This document shows, one piece after another, positions 39,589-47,576 of a DNA stretch of 64,000 bases. Position 1 is the first letter of the stretch, and each line of letters opens with the position of its first letter. This DNA is from Ardenticatenaceae bacterium (lineage in GTDB: Bacteria > Chloroflexota > Anaerolineae > Promineifilales > Promineifilaceae): the NCBI GenBank assembly GCA_020634435.1, contig JACKBS010000005.1:248001-312000 (forward strand), in the 5' to 3' direction. A model generated the notes under the pieces. It made no database searches, was not told the DNA's origin, and saw only the letters and a list, made by a program, of their open reading frames with translations. The position numbers and the translations under genes are program-made.

Positions 39589-41262
39589 TTATTGGGAAGC
39601 CAGCAGCGTGAAAGTTTCGGCGACAAAATCAGCGATTTCAGCCGCAAGTAGCCCCCGATTTTTCTGGCTCAACGCACCCGCCAGGCCGTGCAGCGTACCG
39701 CCCAGGCGAGCTGCATCGTAGGGCGACAGTCCCTGCCCTAGCAAAGTGGCGATGACGCCGCTCAGCACATCGCCGCTGCCACCCACGGCCAGCACCGGAT
39801 TGGCAAACGGCAGCAGCGTGGCTCGGCCATCCGGCGCAGCGACCACCGTGTGCGCCCCCTTAAAAAGCACAACCTGATTCCACTTTTTTGCCTGAGCCAG
39901 CGCCGTTTCAATCCGATCTTTTTCCAAAAGATCGGCTAGAGAAATGCCCATCAGCCGCGCCATCTCCGCTGGGTGCGGCGTGAGAACGCAGGGGGCGGGC
40001 AGCCGCTCCCACCAGCTGTCCAGCCGCGCCAAGGCGTTCAGCCCGTCGGCATCGATCAGAGTGGGAACGTCGGGCGCGGTGCCGTCGGCGGGGAAGAGCG
40101 TGGCGATAAAGTCGTCGGCATCGCCCAGGCCAGGGCCAATGAGCAGGGCATCGTAGCGGCTGGCAGTTTGGTGGATGTGGTGGGCGGAAACGGCCGTTAA
40201 CCACCCCTCTTCCTCAATTTCCGCATAGGTCGCCTCCGGCAGCGCAATAGAAATGCCCAACCGCAGCGCCGTCGGCACGGCCAGAGTCACCAGCCCCGCC
40301 CCGGCGCGAAACGCCCCGCGTGCCGCCAGCAGCGGTGCACCACGATACTTTTCGCAACCCGCAGCGATGAGCAGCTTGCCAAAGGTGCCCTTGTGTCCAT
40401 CCTTAGGCCGCGCGGGCAGCAGGTTGCGCGCCAAATCCAACGTAGCTACCTCGACCAGTACGTCGCTTACCATTTCTGCCGTGATGCCGATATCCGCCAC
40501 AACCAATTCGCCAACGGCCGTTGCCCCTGGAAACACAAAATGGCCCCGCTTCGGACCAGCAAAAGTCACGGTGAGATCGGCAGGCAGCGCGACAGGATCG
40601 AGTGCACCGGTGTCGCAGTTGAGGCCGGAGGGACAGTCTACGGCAACGGTGATAGGTGAAGGGGTGACAAGGTGAGGGGGTGACAAGGTGCCAGAGGGCT
40701 CTCCAGCCACCTTGTCACCTTGCCACCTTGTCACCTTGTCAGCAAAATTCGTTAAGTTTGTGAGTGGCGAACGCGCCGCATCTGCCAGCTCTGCACGGCG
40801 CTCTTCCAAGCCTACGGCCGTTTGCTGCATGAGCTTGGCCAGGTCGCCGGTGATGGGGCGGGCAACGCCGGTGCCCAGCAGGGCGTCGATGAGGATGTCG
40901 GTGACGCGCAGGCGAGTGCGCAGGACGCGGAAGCGCTGATCAAACGTGGCCTCGACGGCAAAGAGGCCCATCTGCTGAATTTTGGCGTAATTTTCGTCTT
41001 TGGCAGGGTCGCGCGGCTTGAAGAGGTAAAAGGCAACATCGGCCCCGGCTTCGGCCAGGTAGCGCCCGGCAACCAGGCCATCGCCGCCGTTGTTGCCAGG
41101 ACCAACCAGTACCAAGACGCTGGTATTTTCTACTGGCCAGCGGGCGATGATCGCTTGGGCCAGACTGCGCCCGGCGGTTTCCATCATCTGGGCATAGCTG
41201 TTGCCCTGGGAATCGGCCGTTTTTTCGGCGGCCACCATTTGTTCTACTGTAAAAAGTTTCAT
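39589..41262 (-). CDS. nnr: Bifunctional NAD(P)HX epimerase/dehydratase with a repeat-encoded insertion
   Basis: Repairs damaged NADHX/NADPHX. The N-terminal YjeF epimerase domain (1-260) shows VLVGPGNNGGDGLVAGRYLA (51-70), DALLGTG (126-132) and VAVDCPSGLNCDTG. The C-terminal ADP/ATP-dependent dehydratase (about 285-557) shows GCEKYRGAPLLAARGAFRAG, LIGPGLG, LTPHPAEMARLMG and AVGGSGDVLSGVIATLLGQG. Residues about 166-204, between the two halves of the epimerase core, are extra. They are encoded by an inverted repeat (40661-40740) of a type that is otherwise intergenic here, inserted in frame and reading DKVTRWQGDKVAGEPSGTLS. The 557-residue length exceeds the usual 500-520. No SD is obvious. 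Three full ACGGCCGT sites. Confidence 0.93.
   Translation of the reverse strand: MKLFTVEQMVAAEKTADSQGNSYAQMMETAGRSLAQAIIARWPVENTSVLVLVGPGNNGGDGLVAGRYLAEAGADVAFYLFKPRDPAKDENYAKIQQMGLFAVEATFDQRFRVLRTRLRVTDILIDALLGTGVARPITGDLAKLMQQTAVGLEERRAELADAARSPLTNLTNFADKVTRWQGDKVAGEPSGTLSPPHLVTPSPITVAVDCPSGLNCDTGALDPVALPADLTVTFAGPKRGHFVFPGATAVGELVVADIGITAEMVSDVLVEVATLDLARNLLPARPKDGHKGTFGKLLIAAGCEKYRGAPLLAARGAFRAGAGLVTLAVPTALRLGISIALPEATYAEIEEEGWLTAVSAHHIHQTASRYDALLIGPGLGDADDFIATLFPADGTAPDVPTLIDADGLNALARLDSWWERLPAPCVLTPHPAEMARLMGISLADLLEKDRIETALAQAKKWNQVVLFKGAHTVVAAPDGRATLLPFANPVLAVGGSGDVLSGVIATLLGQGLSPYDAARLGGTLHGLAGALSQKNRGLLAAEIADFVAETFTLLASQ
40661..40740. repeat. GGTGACAAGG inverted repeat inside the nnr coding sequence
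   Basis: GGGGTGACAAGGTGAGGGGG and TGACAAGGTG (40661-40690) face CACCTTGTCACCTTGCCACC and TTGTCACC (from 40708), an imperfect hairpin of about 28 bp with three central mismatches. The same units appear outside genes at 47541-47570. Here it is translated as part of nnr. Confidence 0.85.
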
Positions 41263-41353
41263 AGAAAAAGCGGAACACAGAGGTTCGCAGAGGCAGCACA
41301 GAGCTTCACAGAGAAAAGCGTGAATTTATTTTAATCTGCGTAATCTGTGATTT

Positions 41354-42343
41354 TTAAGACGGCCGTTTCAATAATCCTTGCTGCCAGTACCATTCTAACG
41401 TTTGGCGGGCACCCTCCGCAAATGGGGTCGGTTGGAAACCCAGCTCGGCGGTGGCTTTTTGGTAGCTGACGTGCCAATCCTGGAAGACGTAGGGGGCCAT
41501 GTTGATGGGGTAAAACGGCTCGCGGCCAGTGAATTTGGAGAGTGCGGTCCAGCTACGGGCCAGCAGCAGCACCATCCAGGTGGGAAAGTTCACTCGCCAA
41601 TCGCTTATGCCTGCCAGCTTGTTAACGATGGCATTGACGCGATTGTGCTCCAGCGATTCGCCGCAAATGTTGTAAATTTCGCCGAAACGGCCGTTCCTTA
41701 ACGCCAGCTCCACCCCCTGCACCACATCGGGCACAAACACGGGGAAGGTGATGTGACGGCCGTTATTCACCTTGATGCGCCAGCCTTTGAGCGGTTCTTC
41801 AAAGAAGAGGCGGTTAAAAGCGTAATGCCCCCACGGGCCGTAAAATGCACCGGGGCGCAGGACGATGGCCGGTAGCCCGTCTTCAGCGTGGGCGGCCAGG
41901 ACACGCTTTTCGGCTTCCAGCTTGCTTTGTTGGTATGGCTCTAGCGGATTGCAGCGCGTAGTTTCGTCGATGGGTCGATTGGTGGGCGGCTTGCCCACAA
42001 CGGCGATGGTGGAGATGTAGATGAAGCGCTGGATGGGGTGCTGTTTGACTGCTGCCAGAACGGCCGTTGTCCCCTCCACATTGGTTTGCCAAAACTCGTC
42101 TGGGTTCCCCCAAAAGCGGAACAGCCCAGCGGCATGAATGACCTGATCGCAGCCGACACATGCCTGAGCGATGGCGTCCACATCCGTGATGTCTTCGGCG
42201 TAGGCCAGCTCCACGCCATGCTTTTGCAGAAAGCGCGTATCGCTGCTGGGGCGCACCACAGCACGCAGCGAATAACCCAATCCCACCAGGTAAGGAACAA
42301 GATGGTGGCCCAAAAAGCCGGTTGCGCCTGTGATTAAAATCAT
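41354..42343 (-). CDS. NAD-dependent epimerase/dehydratase family protein
   Basis: A 329-residue extended short-chain dehydrogenase. The Rossmann motif is ILITGATGFLGHHLV (2-16). The catalytic Ser/Thr region is YISTIAVVG, and a Y-x-x-x-K site is in PYQQSKLEAEK (about 148-158). LRPGAFYGPWGHYAFNRLF and FVPDVVQGVELAL follow. It resembles the dihydroflavonol-reductase/3-beta-HSD-like branch; the substrate is unknown. I chose the ATG at 42343 since the Rossmann fold begins there and the longer frame overlaps the tRNA gene. No SD is clear. Four ACGGCCGT sites lie inside, one of them encoding the final K-R-P-S. Confidence 0.88.
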   Translation of the reverse strand: MILITGATGFLGHHLVPYLVGLGYSLRAVVRPSSDTRFLQKHGVELAYAEDITDVDAIAQACVGCDQVIHAAGLFRFWGNPDEFWQTNVEGTTAVLAAVKQHPIQRFIYISTIAVVGKPPTNRPIDETTRCNPLEPYQQSKLEAEKRVLAAHAEDGLPAIVLRPGAFYGPWGHYAFNRLFFEEPLKGWRIKVNNGRHITFPVFVPDVVQGVELALRNGRFGEIYNICGESLEHNRVNAIVNKLAGISDWRVNFPTWMVLLLARSWTALSKFTGREPFYPINMAPYVFQDWHVSYQKATAELGFQPTPFAEGARQTLEWYWQQGLLKRPS

Positions 42344-42439
42344 AAGAAGTTTGTAGGGTGCAGGTGGCAAGTTGCAGGTGTGTGCGAACACCACTTGTTC
42401 ACTTGCCTGCGTAAAAACTTGCCTGCTATTTTGGAGAGG

Positions 42440-42512
42440 TACCCCAGGAGGGAATCGAACCCCCAACCTACAGATTAGAAGTCTGGTGCTCTGTCCGTTG
42501 AGCTACTGGGGC
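42440..42512 (-). tRNA. tRNA-Arg (anticodon UCU)
   Basis: On the minus strand 42512-42440 folds as a tRNA of 73 bases. The acceptor stem is GCCCCAG with CTGGGGT, the D-arm contains AGCTCAACGGACAGAGC, the anticodon loop is CTTCTAA (anticodon TCT, decoding AGA), and the T-arm is TTGGGGGTTCGATTCCCTCC. The discriminator base is A and CCA is not encoded. The gene lies between the fusion gene and the epimerase gene. Confidence 0.95.
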
Positions 42513-42551
42513 AGGTACAGAGCGCAATTCTAAACGGCAACGCGGGGGGCG

Positions 42552-43256
42552 TCAACTTTGTCGGCGGGCCAGAGCAGCAGGGACAATTTCCTGGAGGAAA
42601 CGGCCGTTTTCCAACCACATCATCAAGCTATCCATGTCTGGCAAAATGTCGTTGGCCGTAAAGCGAATGGCCCAATGGTGCACAAACGGGGTAATGGCAA
42701 TGATGTAGGTGTTGTTTTGGAATGCCTGCCACATTTCCATGGCGGTGCCCATGCTGGGCAGGGGCAGGTAAGCAATCAGCAGATCGGCTTCGCTGGCCTT
42801 GTTGGTCATGGTCACGAAAGTATGCCGCGCTTGGTCGTCATCATAATCCAGGCTACCCGGGTTTTCCGCCCACGGATCGATGAGCTGCACGTCGGGAATG
42901 AGACGGCGCAATGCGTCGCTGAGTTGCAAACGGTAATCCTGGCTTTCCATCAGCGTGTCTTGTCGATTGGCCTGCATCACCCCGGCCAAAAACACGCGCA
43001 GAGGCTCGCTGCCTCCGGCCGACGGCGGGAACAAACTGATCTGGTCGCCATCTTGCAACACGGTATCCAGTTCGGCCGTTTGGCCATTGATGGCAACGGT
43101 CGCTAACAATCCCTCGTTAATTTCCAGCTGTTTGGCAACCTGAACGGCCGTAGCGCCATCTTGCAATGTTATGTCAAATGGGCGATGTGGCGCACCAGCC
43201 ACCCCAACCGGGCGATTGGCCCGCAGCATCCCGTACAGCTTTACCTCTACCTTCAC
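42552..43256 (-). CDS. Fusion of a MoaD/ThiS-like domain and a deoxyribosyltransferase-like domain
   Basis: A 234-residue two-domain protein. Residues 1-85 look like a MoaD/ThiS beta-grasp protein: KVEVKLYGMLRANRP at the start and VLQDGDQISLFPPSAGG at the end, the place where MoaD has its terminal Gly-Gly. Here the chain continues into a second domain beginning RVFLAGVMQANRQ, with ASEADLLIAYLPLPSMGTAMEMWQAF-type residues typical of nucleoside 2-deoxyribosyltransferase-like folds (keep-away motif A-D-x-x-I-A and G-T-x-x-E). Start: I prefer the GTG at 43256 with GGAG six bases upstream; the ATG-started longer frame crosses a repeat. Function unknown; processing at the internal Gly-Gly is speculation. 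Two ACGGCCGT sites. Confidence 0.75.
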   Translation of the reverse strand: MKVEVKLYGMLRANRPVGVAGAPHRPFDITLQDGATAVQVAKQLEINEGLLATVAINGQTAELDTVLQDGDQISLFPPSAGGSEPLRVFLAGVMQANRQDTLMESQDYRLQLSDALRRLIPDVQLIDPWAENPGSLDYDDDQARHTFVTMTNKASEADLLIAYLPLPSMGTAMEMWQAFQNNTYIIAITPFVHHWAIRFTANDILPDMDSLMMWLENGRFLQEIVPAALARRQS

Positions 43257-43425
43257 GATGTTCTCCAACAAATTTTGTGCTAACGCCACGGGTAGTGGCA
43301 GACCTCCGTGTCTGCCCAATCCGGGAGCACACAGGGTGCAGCCCTACAAAGCGGGGTTGCGGTAAACAAAAAACCGCCGAGCCAGGCATACCGGACTCGA
43401 CGGTTCAATCATCATTTTTAAGCGG

Positions 43426-43872
43426 CTAGTCGTCCAGAAGGGGACGAACACCCTGGTAGATTTTGGGGCCACCCATCGTTTTGATGATGGTATCCGGCGA
43501 ACGCTTCACTTTTTGGGCGATTTCGGCGGCAGTCATCGGCTTGTTGGCGTTGGCCAGCAGCACGCAGAACACAGCGTCCACCAGCGAAGTGCGTGTGACA
43601 AAATCATCGGGCAATTGGCTGAAATAGGCTTGCACCACATACTGAAAGCCATCAACGCGGGACACTTCGCCTGTTTCGGCGTCTACCAGGTCTACTTCGT
43701 CCGTTTCGGATTCCAGGTTGATGTCTTCCCCAATGTCCAGCCGCGTTAGCAGGTAAGTTTTCAGGTCGAGATCAGATTTATCCCACCAGTCGTAATCAAT
43801 ATAAAAACGGGTGTCCGCCGTGGCCTTTTTAAGGACCGACGGATTCAGTTTAGGTCGTGGACTATTGGCCAA
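43426..43872 (-). CDS. Small protein with C-terminal winged-helix-like domain
   Basis: A 148-residue protein. The N-terminal half is acidic (DIGEDINLESETDEVDLVDA). The C-terminal part, NKPMTAAEIAQKVKRSPDTI with IKTMGGPKIYQGVRPL, has the look of a winged helix or HARE-type DNA-binding domain. I cannot name a family. It lies 24 bases downstream of the 43897 gene on the same strand and probably forms an operon with it; both appear to be Chloroflexota-type conserved unknowns. It lacks ACGGCCGT sites. Repeat material and a possible hairpin lie beyond its stop. Confidence 0.75.
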   Translation of the reverse strand: MANSPRPKLNPSVLKKATADTRFYIDYDWWDKSDLDLKTYLLTRLDIGEDINLESETDEVDLVDAETGEVSRVDGFQYVVQAYFSQLPDDFVTRTSLVDAVFCVLLANANKPMTAAEIAQKVKRSPDTIIKTMGGPKIYQGVRPLLDD

Positions 43873-43896
43873 GGTATATCTCCCTTACGTTTCTCG

Positions 43897-45480
43897 TCAG
43901 GCGCCTTCTTGCCAGCGATTTTTATCGAACTGCCAGTAATGATCCCCAACCGGCACAAACGCCTGATGGCGCACCAACTCCGCAAACAGCGGACCCGGCG
44001 GCATACGGCGCAGCATGTTGATGGCGCTGTACAGCGTCTTGGCATGCACAGCACTTTGCGGCGTCAGCTCAGACAGTTTGGGGAAAATTTCGGCCAGCAA
44101 TGACGAGACGGTGCGCTGGTGTGATTCGGCGCGCCGCCATAAAGCATCAATAGCCGCCACAGTGTCGGTGCCCACAATCATCAAATCATCAAAGCCGCAG
44201 CCTACCGAGCGGCGCAACAGTTCAAATTGAATGCGGTTATCAACGGCCGTTGCCAACCGTACCCATTCCCGCTGTGGCCGACGCCGGTCAAAGCCCAGGC
44301 TAATGACGCCGGGTTTTGGCCCTGGCTGCAAATGGACAAACCCGCCAATGGGAATGCCGTTCTTTTCGTACCACGGGCCGAGGCCGTAAATGTAGCGGCC
44401 TTCATGCACCACCCAACCAATCACTTCCTCATTGGTCTGGTCATCGACAAACACGACGCGCTGTCGTGGAGAGGAGCTGGGAGGGAACAACGGCCGTATC
44501 CGGGCACTCAGCGGAATAACCCCGGCATGGCGATGGGGGAAGAGCAGTGTAAAGACCACGGGCTGCGGTGAGGATGGCTCAGGCAGATCGGACCATTCAT
44601 CGTCCAGCTCGCGCTCCAACAGCAGCAGCTGCGGGCTAAGCAGCGCCCGGTCATGGGGGATGGGCTGGTAGAGCAGCCGCTCCGGCGTTTTCTGCACTTC
44701 CTCAGGCTCCAGGCGACGCAGGAACCAGGCGACTTCACCTTTGGGCGCCACTTCATCAAAGCGGGCGTCAGACAACAGGTGGTAGTTCAATGAAAAGTTC
44801 TGCACGGATGGATCGAGCGCCGGGTCCATGTCCAGGTGGGGCACAATTTCGGAAGTGGGCAGCGGCCCGCCTTCGTTAATTTCCAGCACGGCTTCGGCCA
44901 GGTGCAAATGTCCGGCATTTACTTCGGCCATCAGCTGCTTAACAAACCAGACATCGCCCAGTTTCACAAATTCAGGACGATCTTTAAGCTCTTGGGCAAC
45001 GGCCGTTTTCACCCGATCACCGTAGCGCAGCACCAGATCATCCACATCCACCTGCACCAGTTCGGCCAGGGCGTTGCCCTCGGTGGCGTTGAGCACGTGT
45101 TCACTTTGCAGTTCAGCAGCAAATTCACGTTCTTCGTCGTCAATGCCAACGGTGACAACTTTGAACTGGCCATCATGCGGATTGTAGCCATCGCGTACGG
45201 CCGTTACGTCACCGTGAGCAAATTGCAAAGCAGGGAAAACCAACTGCGCCCCCACTTCATAACTGTTCTGCGGCTGGTAAATGGTGCGTCCAGACAGCTT
45301 CTTTTTTACCGCGTTAGCCTCTTCGGCCACGCGGTAGGCAATAATCATGCGAGCAATTTCATCAGCGGTTTGCGGCCGTTCCACCTCTAGGAAGTGGTTG
45401 TAAATCTGCTCGATATCTGTATTGGTTAGGGCAAAATTCGGTCCCCAATAAGATTCATTTTGGGTACGGGGCTGAATCAC
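43897..45480 (-). CDS. Large soluble protein of unknown function, partner of the 43426 gene
   Basis: A 527-residue soluble protein that I do not recognise. The N-terminus (TDIEQIYNHFLEVERPQTAD then IARMIIAYRVAEEANAVKKK) looks like a helical winged-helix-type domain, and a similar pattern recurs around 160-230 (DVWFVKQLMAEVNAGHLHLA). The C-terminal half (about 300-430) is beta-rich with a GLGPWYEKNGIPIGGFVHLQ segment. Start: the GTG at 45480 has GAGGAG six bases upstream, while the longer frame lacks an SD. The downstream partner has a winged-helix-like end. Together they might be a DNA-linked pair, but no enzymatic motif is visible. Four ACGGCCGT sites lie inside. Confidence 0.78.
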   Translation of the reverse strand: MIQPRTQNESYWGPNFALTNTDIEQIYNHFLEVERPQTADEIARMIIAYRVAEEANAVKKKLSGRTIYQPQNSYEVGAQLVFPALQFAHGDVTAVRDGYNPHDGQFKVVTVGIDDEEREFAAELQSEHVLNATEGNALAELVQVDVDDLVLRYGDRVKTAVAQELKDRPEFVKLGDVWFVKQLMAEVNAGHLHLAEAVLEINEGGPLPTSEIVPHLDMDPALDPSVQNFSLNYHLLSDARFDEVAPKGEVAWFLRRLEPEEVQKTPERLLYQPIPHDRALLSPQLLLLERELDDEWSDLPEPSSPQPVVFTLLFPHRHAGVIPLSARIRPLFPPSSSPRQRVVFVDDQTNEEVIGWVVHEGRYIYGLGPWYEKNGIPIGGFVHLQPGPKPGVISLGFDRRRPQREWVRLATAVDNRIQFELLRRSVGCGFDDLMIVGTDTVAAIDALWRRAESHQRTVSSLLAEIFPKLSELTPQSAVHAKTLYSAINMLRRMPPGPLFAELVRHQAFVPVGDHYWQFDKNRWQEGA

Positions 45481-45637
45481 AACGTTCTCCTCGTTACAGG
45501 GAAAATTCGGTATTTGAGCGGTTGAATTGTTCGACAGTGGTGCGATTTGATGCACAAAACAAAGCGGCCACTCAGGGCAAGATTATACCAATCTGCTACC
45601 CCTACGCCAATGTGACCCAGAATAGAAACGGCGCACC

Positions 45638-47038
45638 CTAAGGGTAGGCTGTCTCCAACCACTGCAAGCCATTGACGGGCACGTTATGGACACGTAAATC
45701 CCAATGCAAATGTGGCCCGGTAGACAAGCCGGTTGAGCCACCAGAAGCAATCGTTTGGCCGGCTGTTACCGTGTCGCCGACGGCCACAAACGTCTCCGAA
45801 AGATGGAAATAGGCCGAGAAGATTCCCTGACCATGATCCAAAATCACCGTGTTGCCGCGCAGCTCTAGCAGTTGGTTAAAGACCACCGTGCCATTGGCCG
45901 GAGCCAAAATCGGCGTGCCAATGGTGCCTGCAAAATCAACGCCAGAGTGGTACACATAAACCGGGCCGCCATTGTAAGAGCGCGGGTCGCCGTATCGCGC
46001 CGTTATCACGGCACCGGGCACGGGCGACGTAAACACGCCATCCCACTGGCGCGTTTCGGTATCGGTGAGGTAAATGGAAGCCAGCATTTCATCTTCCTGC
46101 TGGCGAATCTCGGGATCATCGTCCACCGGAATTTGCTGAAGTGAATAATCGCCCCGGTCCACCTGCACCTGCTGGGTAAACGGGCGCCAGGGTCGGTTGC
46201 CGGAACCTTCCAATCGCAGGGTAAACAGGCCCGGCTCGGCAAAAGCATCAATACCCACCAGAGCGGCGTAACCATCGCCCTGCGGGAAAAATTGCAGCGC
46301 CTGATCACCAAAACTACCCGACGGCCGTCCGTCTAACAAGTTCTCCACATAGATCGAAACCGTATTGCCAGGGATGATGGGAAACGGCCGTATCACCACC
46401 TGCTGCCACTCGCCTGTTAAATATTGGTAGGTAGCCTCGCCCGGAATGCGCAGCCGCTGCCCGGTAAAAAGGTATGTGGGGTACGGCAAATCGTTGGCAG
46501 CTGCCAGAGCATAAGGCGAAATGTCGTACTGCGCCGCAATGGTCGTTACCGTTTCGCCAGGAGCGACGACATGGGGCACGCCAGTTACCGGCTGGGGCAG
46601 TGAGGAGCCGGTGCGGCTGACCACCGTCACGGTCTGACCTGCAGCCGGAGCCTGGGCGGGGTTAATCATGCGGTTGGTTTGCAAAACGGCCGTTGGAGTG
46701 GTGTTAAAAACGGCCGCAATTTGCGCCAGCGTGTCGCCGCCACCCACGGTATACACCGTCGCCACTGCTTCGCCTTCGCCGCCCGGCACGATGAGCGTCT
46801 GGCCGACAAACAAATTGTCGGCATTGGCCAGGCCGTTCAGCGCCAGCAGTTCTTCAATGGTGATGCCGTACAGGCTGGCAATGTAGGTGAGATTTTCGCC
46901 CTCGGCTACAGTGTGCACACGGGGAATGGGCAAGCTGCCGTCGTCAGGATTCGGAGTAGGGGTGGGATCGGCCGTTTGCGCCAGCGCGGGCACGGGCAGC
47001 AGCAACAGCAGCAGTAAAAACAGTCCAATACGTTTCAT
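45638..47038 (-). CDS. LysM-repeat M23 family metallopeptidase
   Basis: A 466-residue exported cell-wall protein. A signal peptide (1-20, ending in PALAQ) is followed by a Pro/Thr-rich linker and three LysM peptidoglycan-binding repeats (about 40-88, 95-142 and 155-200; for example HTVAEGENLTYIASLYGITI). A beta-rich middle domain (about 205-320) precedes the C-terminal M23 LytM-type domain. Zinc-site motifs are visible: HSGVDF and GPHLHWDL, with HGQGIFSAYFHL between. It could cut or remodel peptidoglycan, or act as an EnvC/NlpD-like activator; since the metal ligands are kept, an active enzyme is likely. No SD is evident. Three ACGGCCGT sites. Confidence 0.94.
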   Translation of the reverse strand: MKRIGLFLLLLLLLPVPALAQTADPTPTPNPDDGSLPIPRVHTVAEGENLTYIASLYGITIEELLALNGLANADNLFVGQTLIVPGGEGEAVATVYTVGGGDTLAQIAAVFNTTPTAVLQTNRMINPAQAPAAGQTVTVVSRTGSSLPQPVTGVPHVVAPGETVTTIAAQYDISPYALAAANDLPYPTYLFTGQRLRIPGEATYQYLTGEWQQVVIRPFPIIPGNTVSIYVENLLDGRPSGSFGDQALQFFPQGDGYAALVGIDAFAEPGLFTLRLEGSGNRPWRPFTQQVQVDRGDYSLQQIPVDDDPEIRQQEDEMLASIYLTDTETRQWDGVFTSPVPGAVITARYGDPRSYNGGPVYVYHSGVDFAGTIGTPILAPANGTVVFNQLLELRGNTVILDHGQGIFSAYFHLSETFVAVGDTVTAGQTIASGGSTGLSTGPHLHWDLRVHNVPVNGLQWLETAYP

Positions 47039-47136
47039 ACAAAGAAGTTCTCATCAAAGATTTCGCAGATGGAAACGATTCAAAATCTGGCAAATCCACA
47101 AAATCTTCGAATCTAAGTTACGAAAAAGCGTCCCCA

Positions 47137-47526
47137 TTAGCCTGGGGCTTCAGCCCCAGGTTCTCGAACAAATTGAATATGGTCGCCCACCTTTACCTGG
47201 TTCACCAGCTCTGGCTGGCCTTCAATCACATAGCGGGCAGGCGCGGGCGGCATATACGAGGGTCGCCAGGATTGGGCCACCACAGTGCCAACAACCTCTC
47301 CCGCGTCATTGACCCAAATCACGCCCAGGTCAAAAAAGACAAACAACATGTGGATGGCGGTGTTGACGCGGTTGTCTTTGGCCTCGACCAGCACCAGGCC
47401 ATCCTGCGGCCCCAGCGTGCGCCGGAAGGTGAAGCCGCGCAGCTTACTGCCGAAGCTATCACACCATTTGGCCTGAGGAATAAGAACGTTGCCGCTTTCT
47501 ACATGGATAATTTGTCGCGTGGTCAT
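47137..47526 (-). CDS. DUF192 family protein
   Basis: A 129-residue DUF192 protein, cytoplasmic since there is no signal peptide. Family blocks are SKLRGFTFRRTLGPQDGLVL, NTAIHMLFVFFDLGVIWVND and ARYVIEGQPELVNQVKVGD. The function of the family is not established. The last residues (GAEAPG) are encoded by a perfect-arm repeat CCTGGGGCT/AGCCCCAGG at 47141-47160, so the C-terminal tail is repeat-derived. There is no SD; a promoter with TATACT ends eight bases before the ATG, so the message is probably leaderless. The upstream DNA consists of GGTGACAAGG repeats. Confidence 0.9.
   Translation of the reverse strand: MTTRQIIHVESGNVLIPQAKWCDSFGSKLRGFTFRRTLGPQDGLVLVEAKDNRVNTAIHMLFVFFDLGVIWVNDAGEVVGTVVAQSWRPSYMPPAPARYVIEGQPELVNQVKVGDHIQFVREPGAEAPG
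47141..47160. repeat. CCTGGGGCT hairpin encoding the DUF192 C-terminus
   Basis: CCTGGGGCT and AGCCCCAGG form 9-bp arms with a 2-base loop, located in the last codons of the DUF192 gene. It could also act as a terminator stem for that gene. Confidence 0.6.
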
Positions 47527-47534
47527 CGGCAGGA

Positions 47535-47563
47535 AGTATAGTGAAGGGGTGAAGGGGTGACAA
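47535..47563 (-). promoter_or_regulatory. Promoter of the DUF192 gene with a repeat-derived -35 box
   Basis: On the minus strand TTGTCA (47563-47558) and TATACT (47540-47535) match five of six consensus bases each and are exactly 17 bases apart. The ATG follows eight bases after the -10 box. The -35 box is the CTTGTCAC core of the GGTGACAAGG repeat family. Confidence 0.55.
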
Positions 47564-47576
47564 GGTGACCGGCCAG

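Noticed and set aside
40661..40740. Possible CRISPR-like array from the repeated GGTGACAAGG units
   Set aside because: Units are inverted, unequal and without spacers; it is a palindromic element inside nnr.
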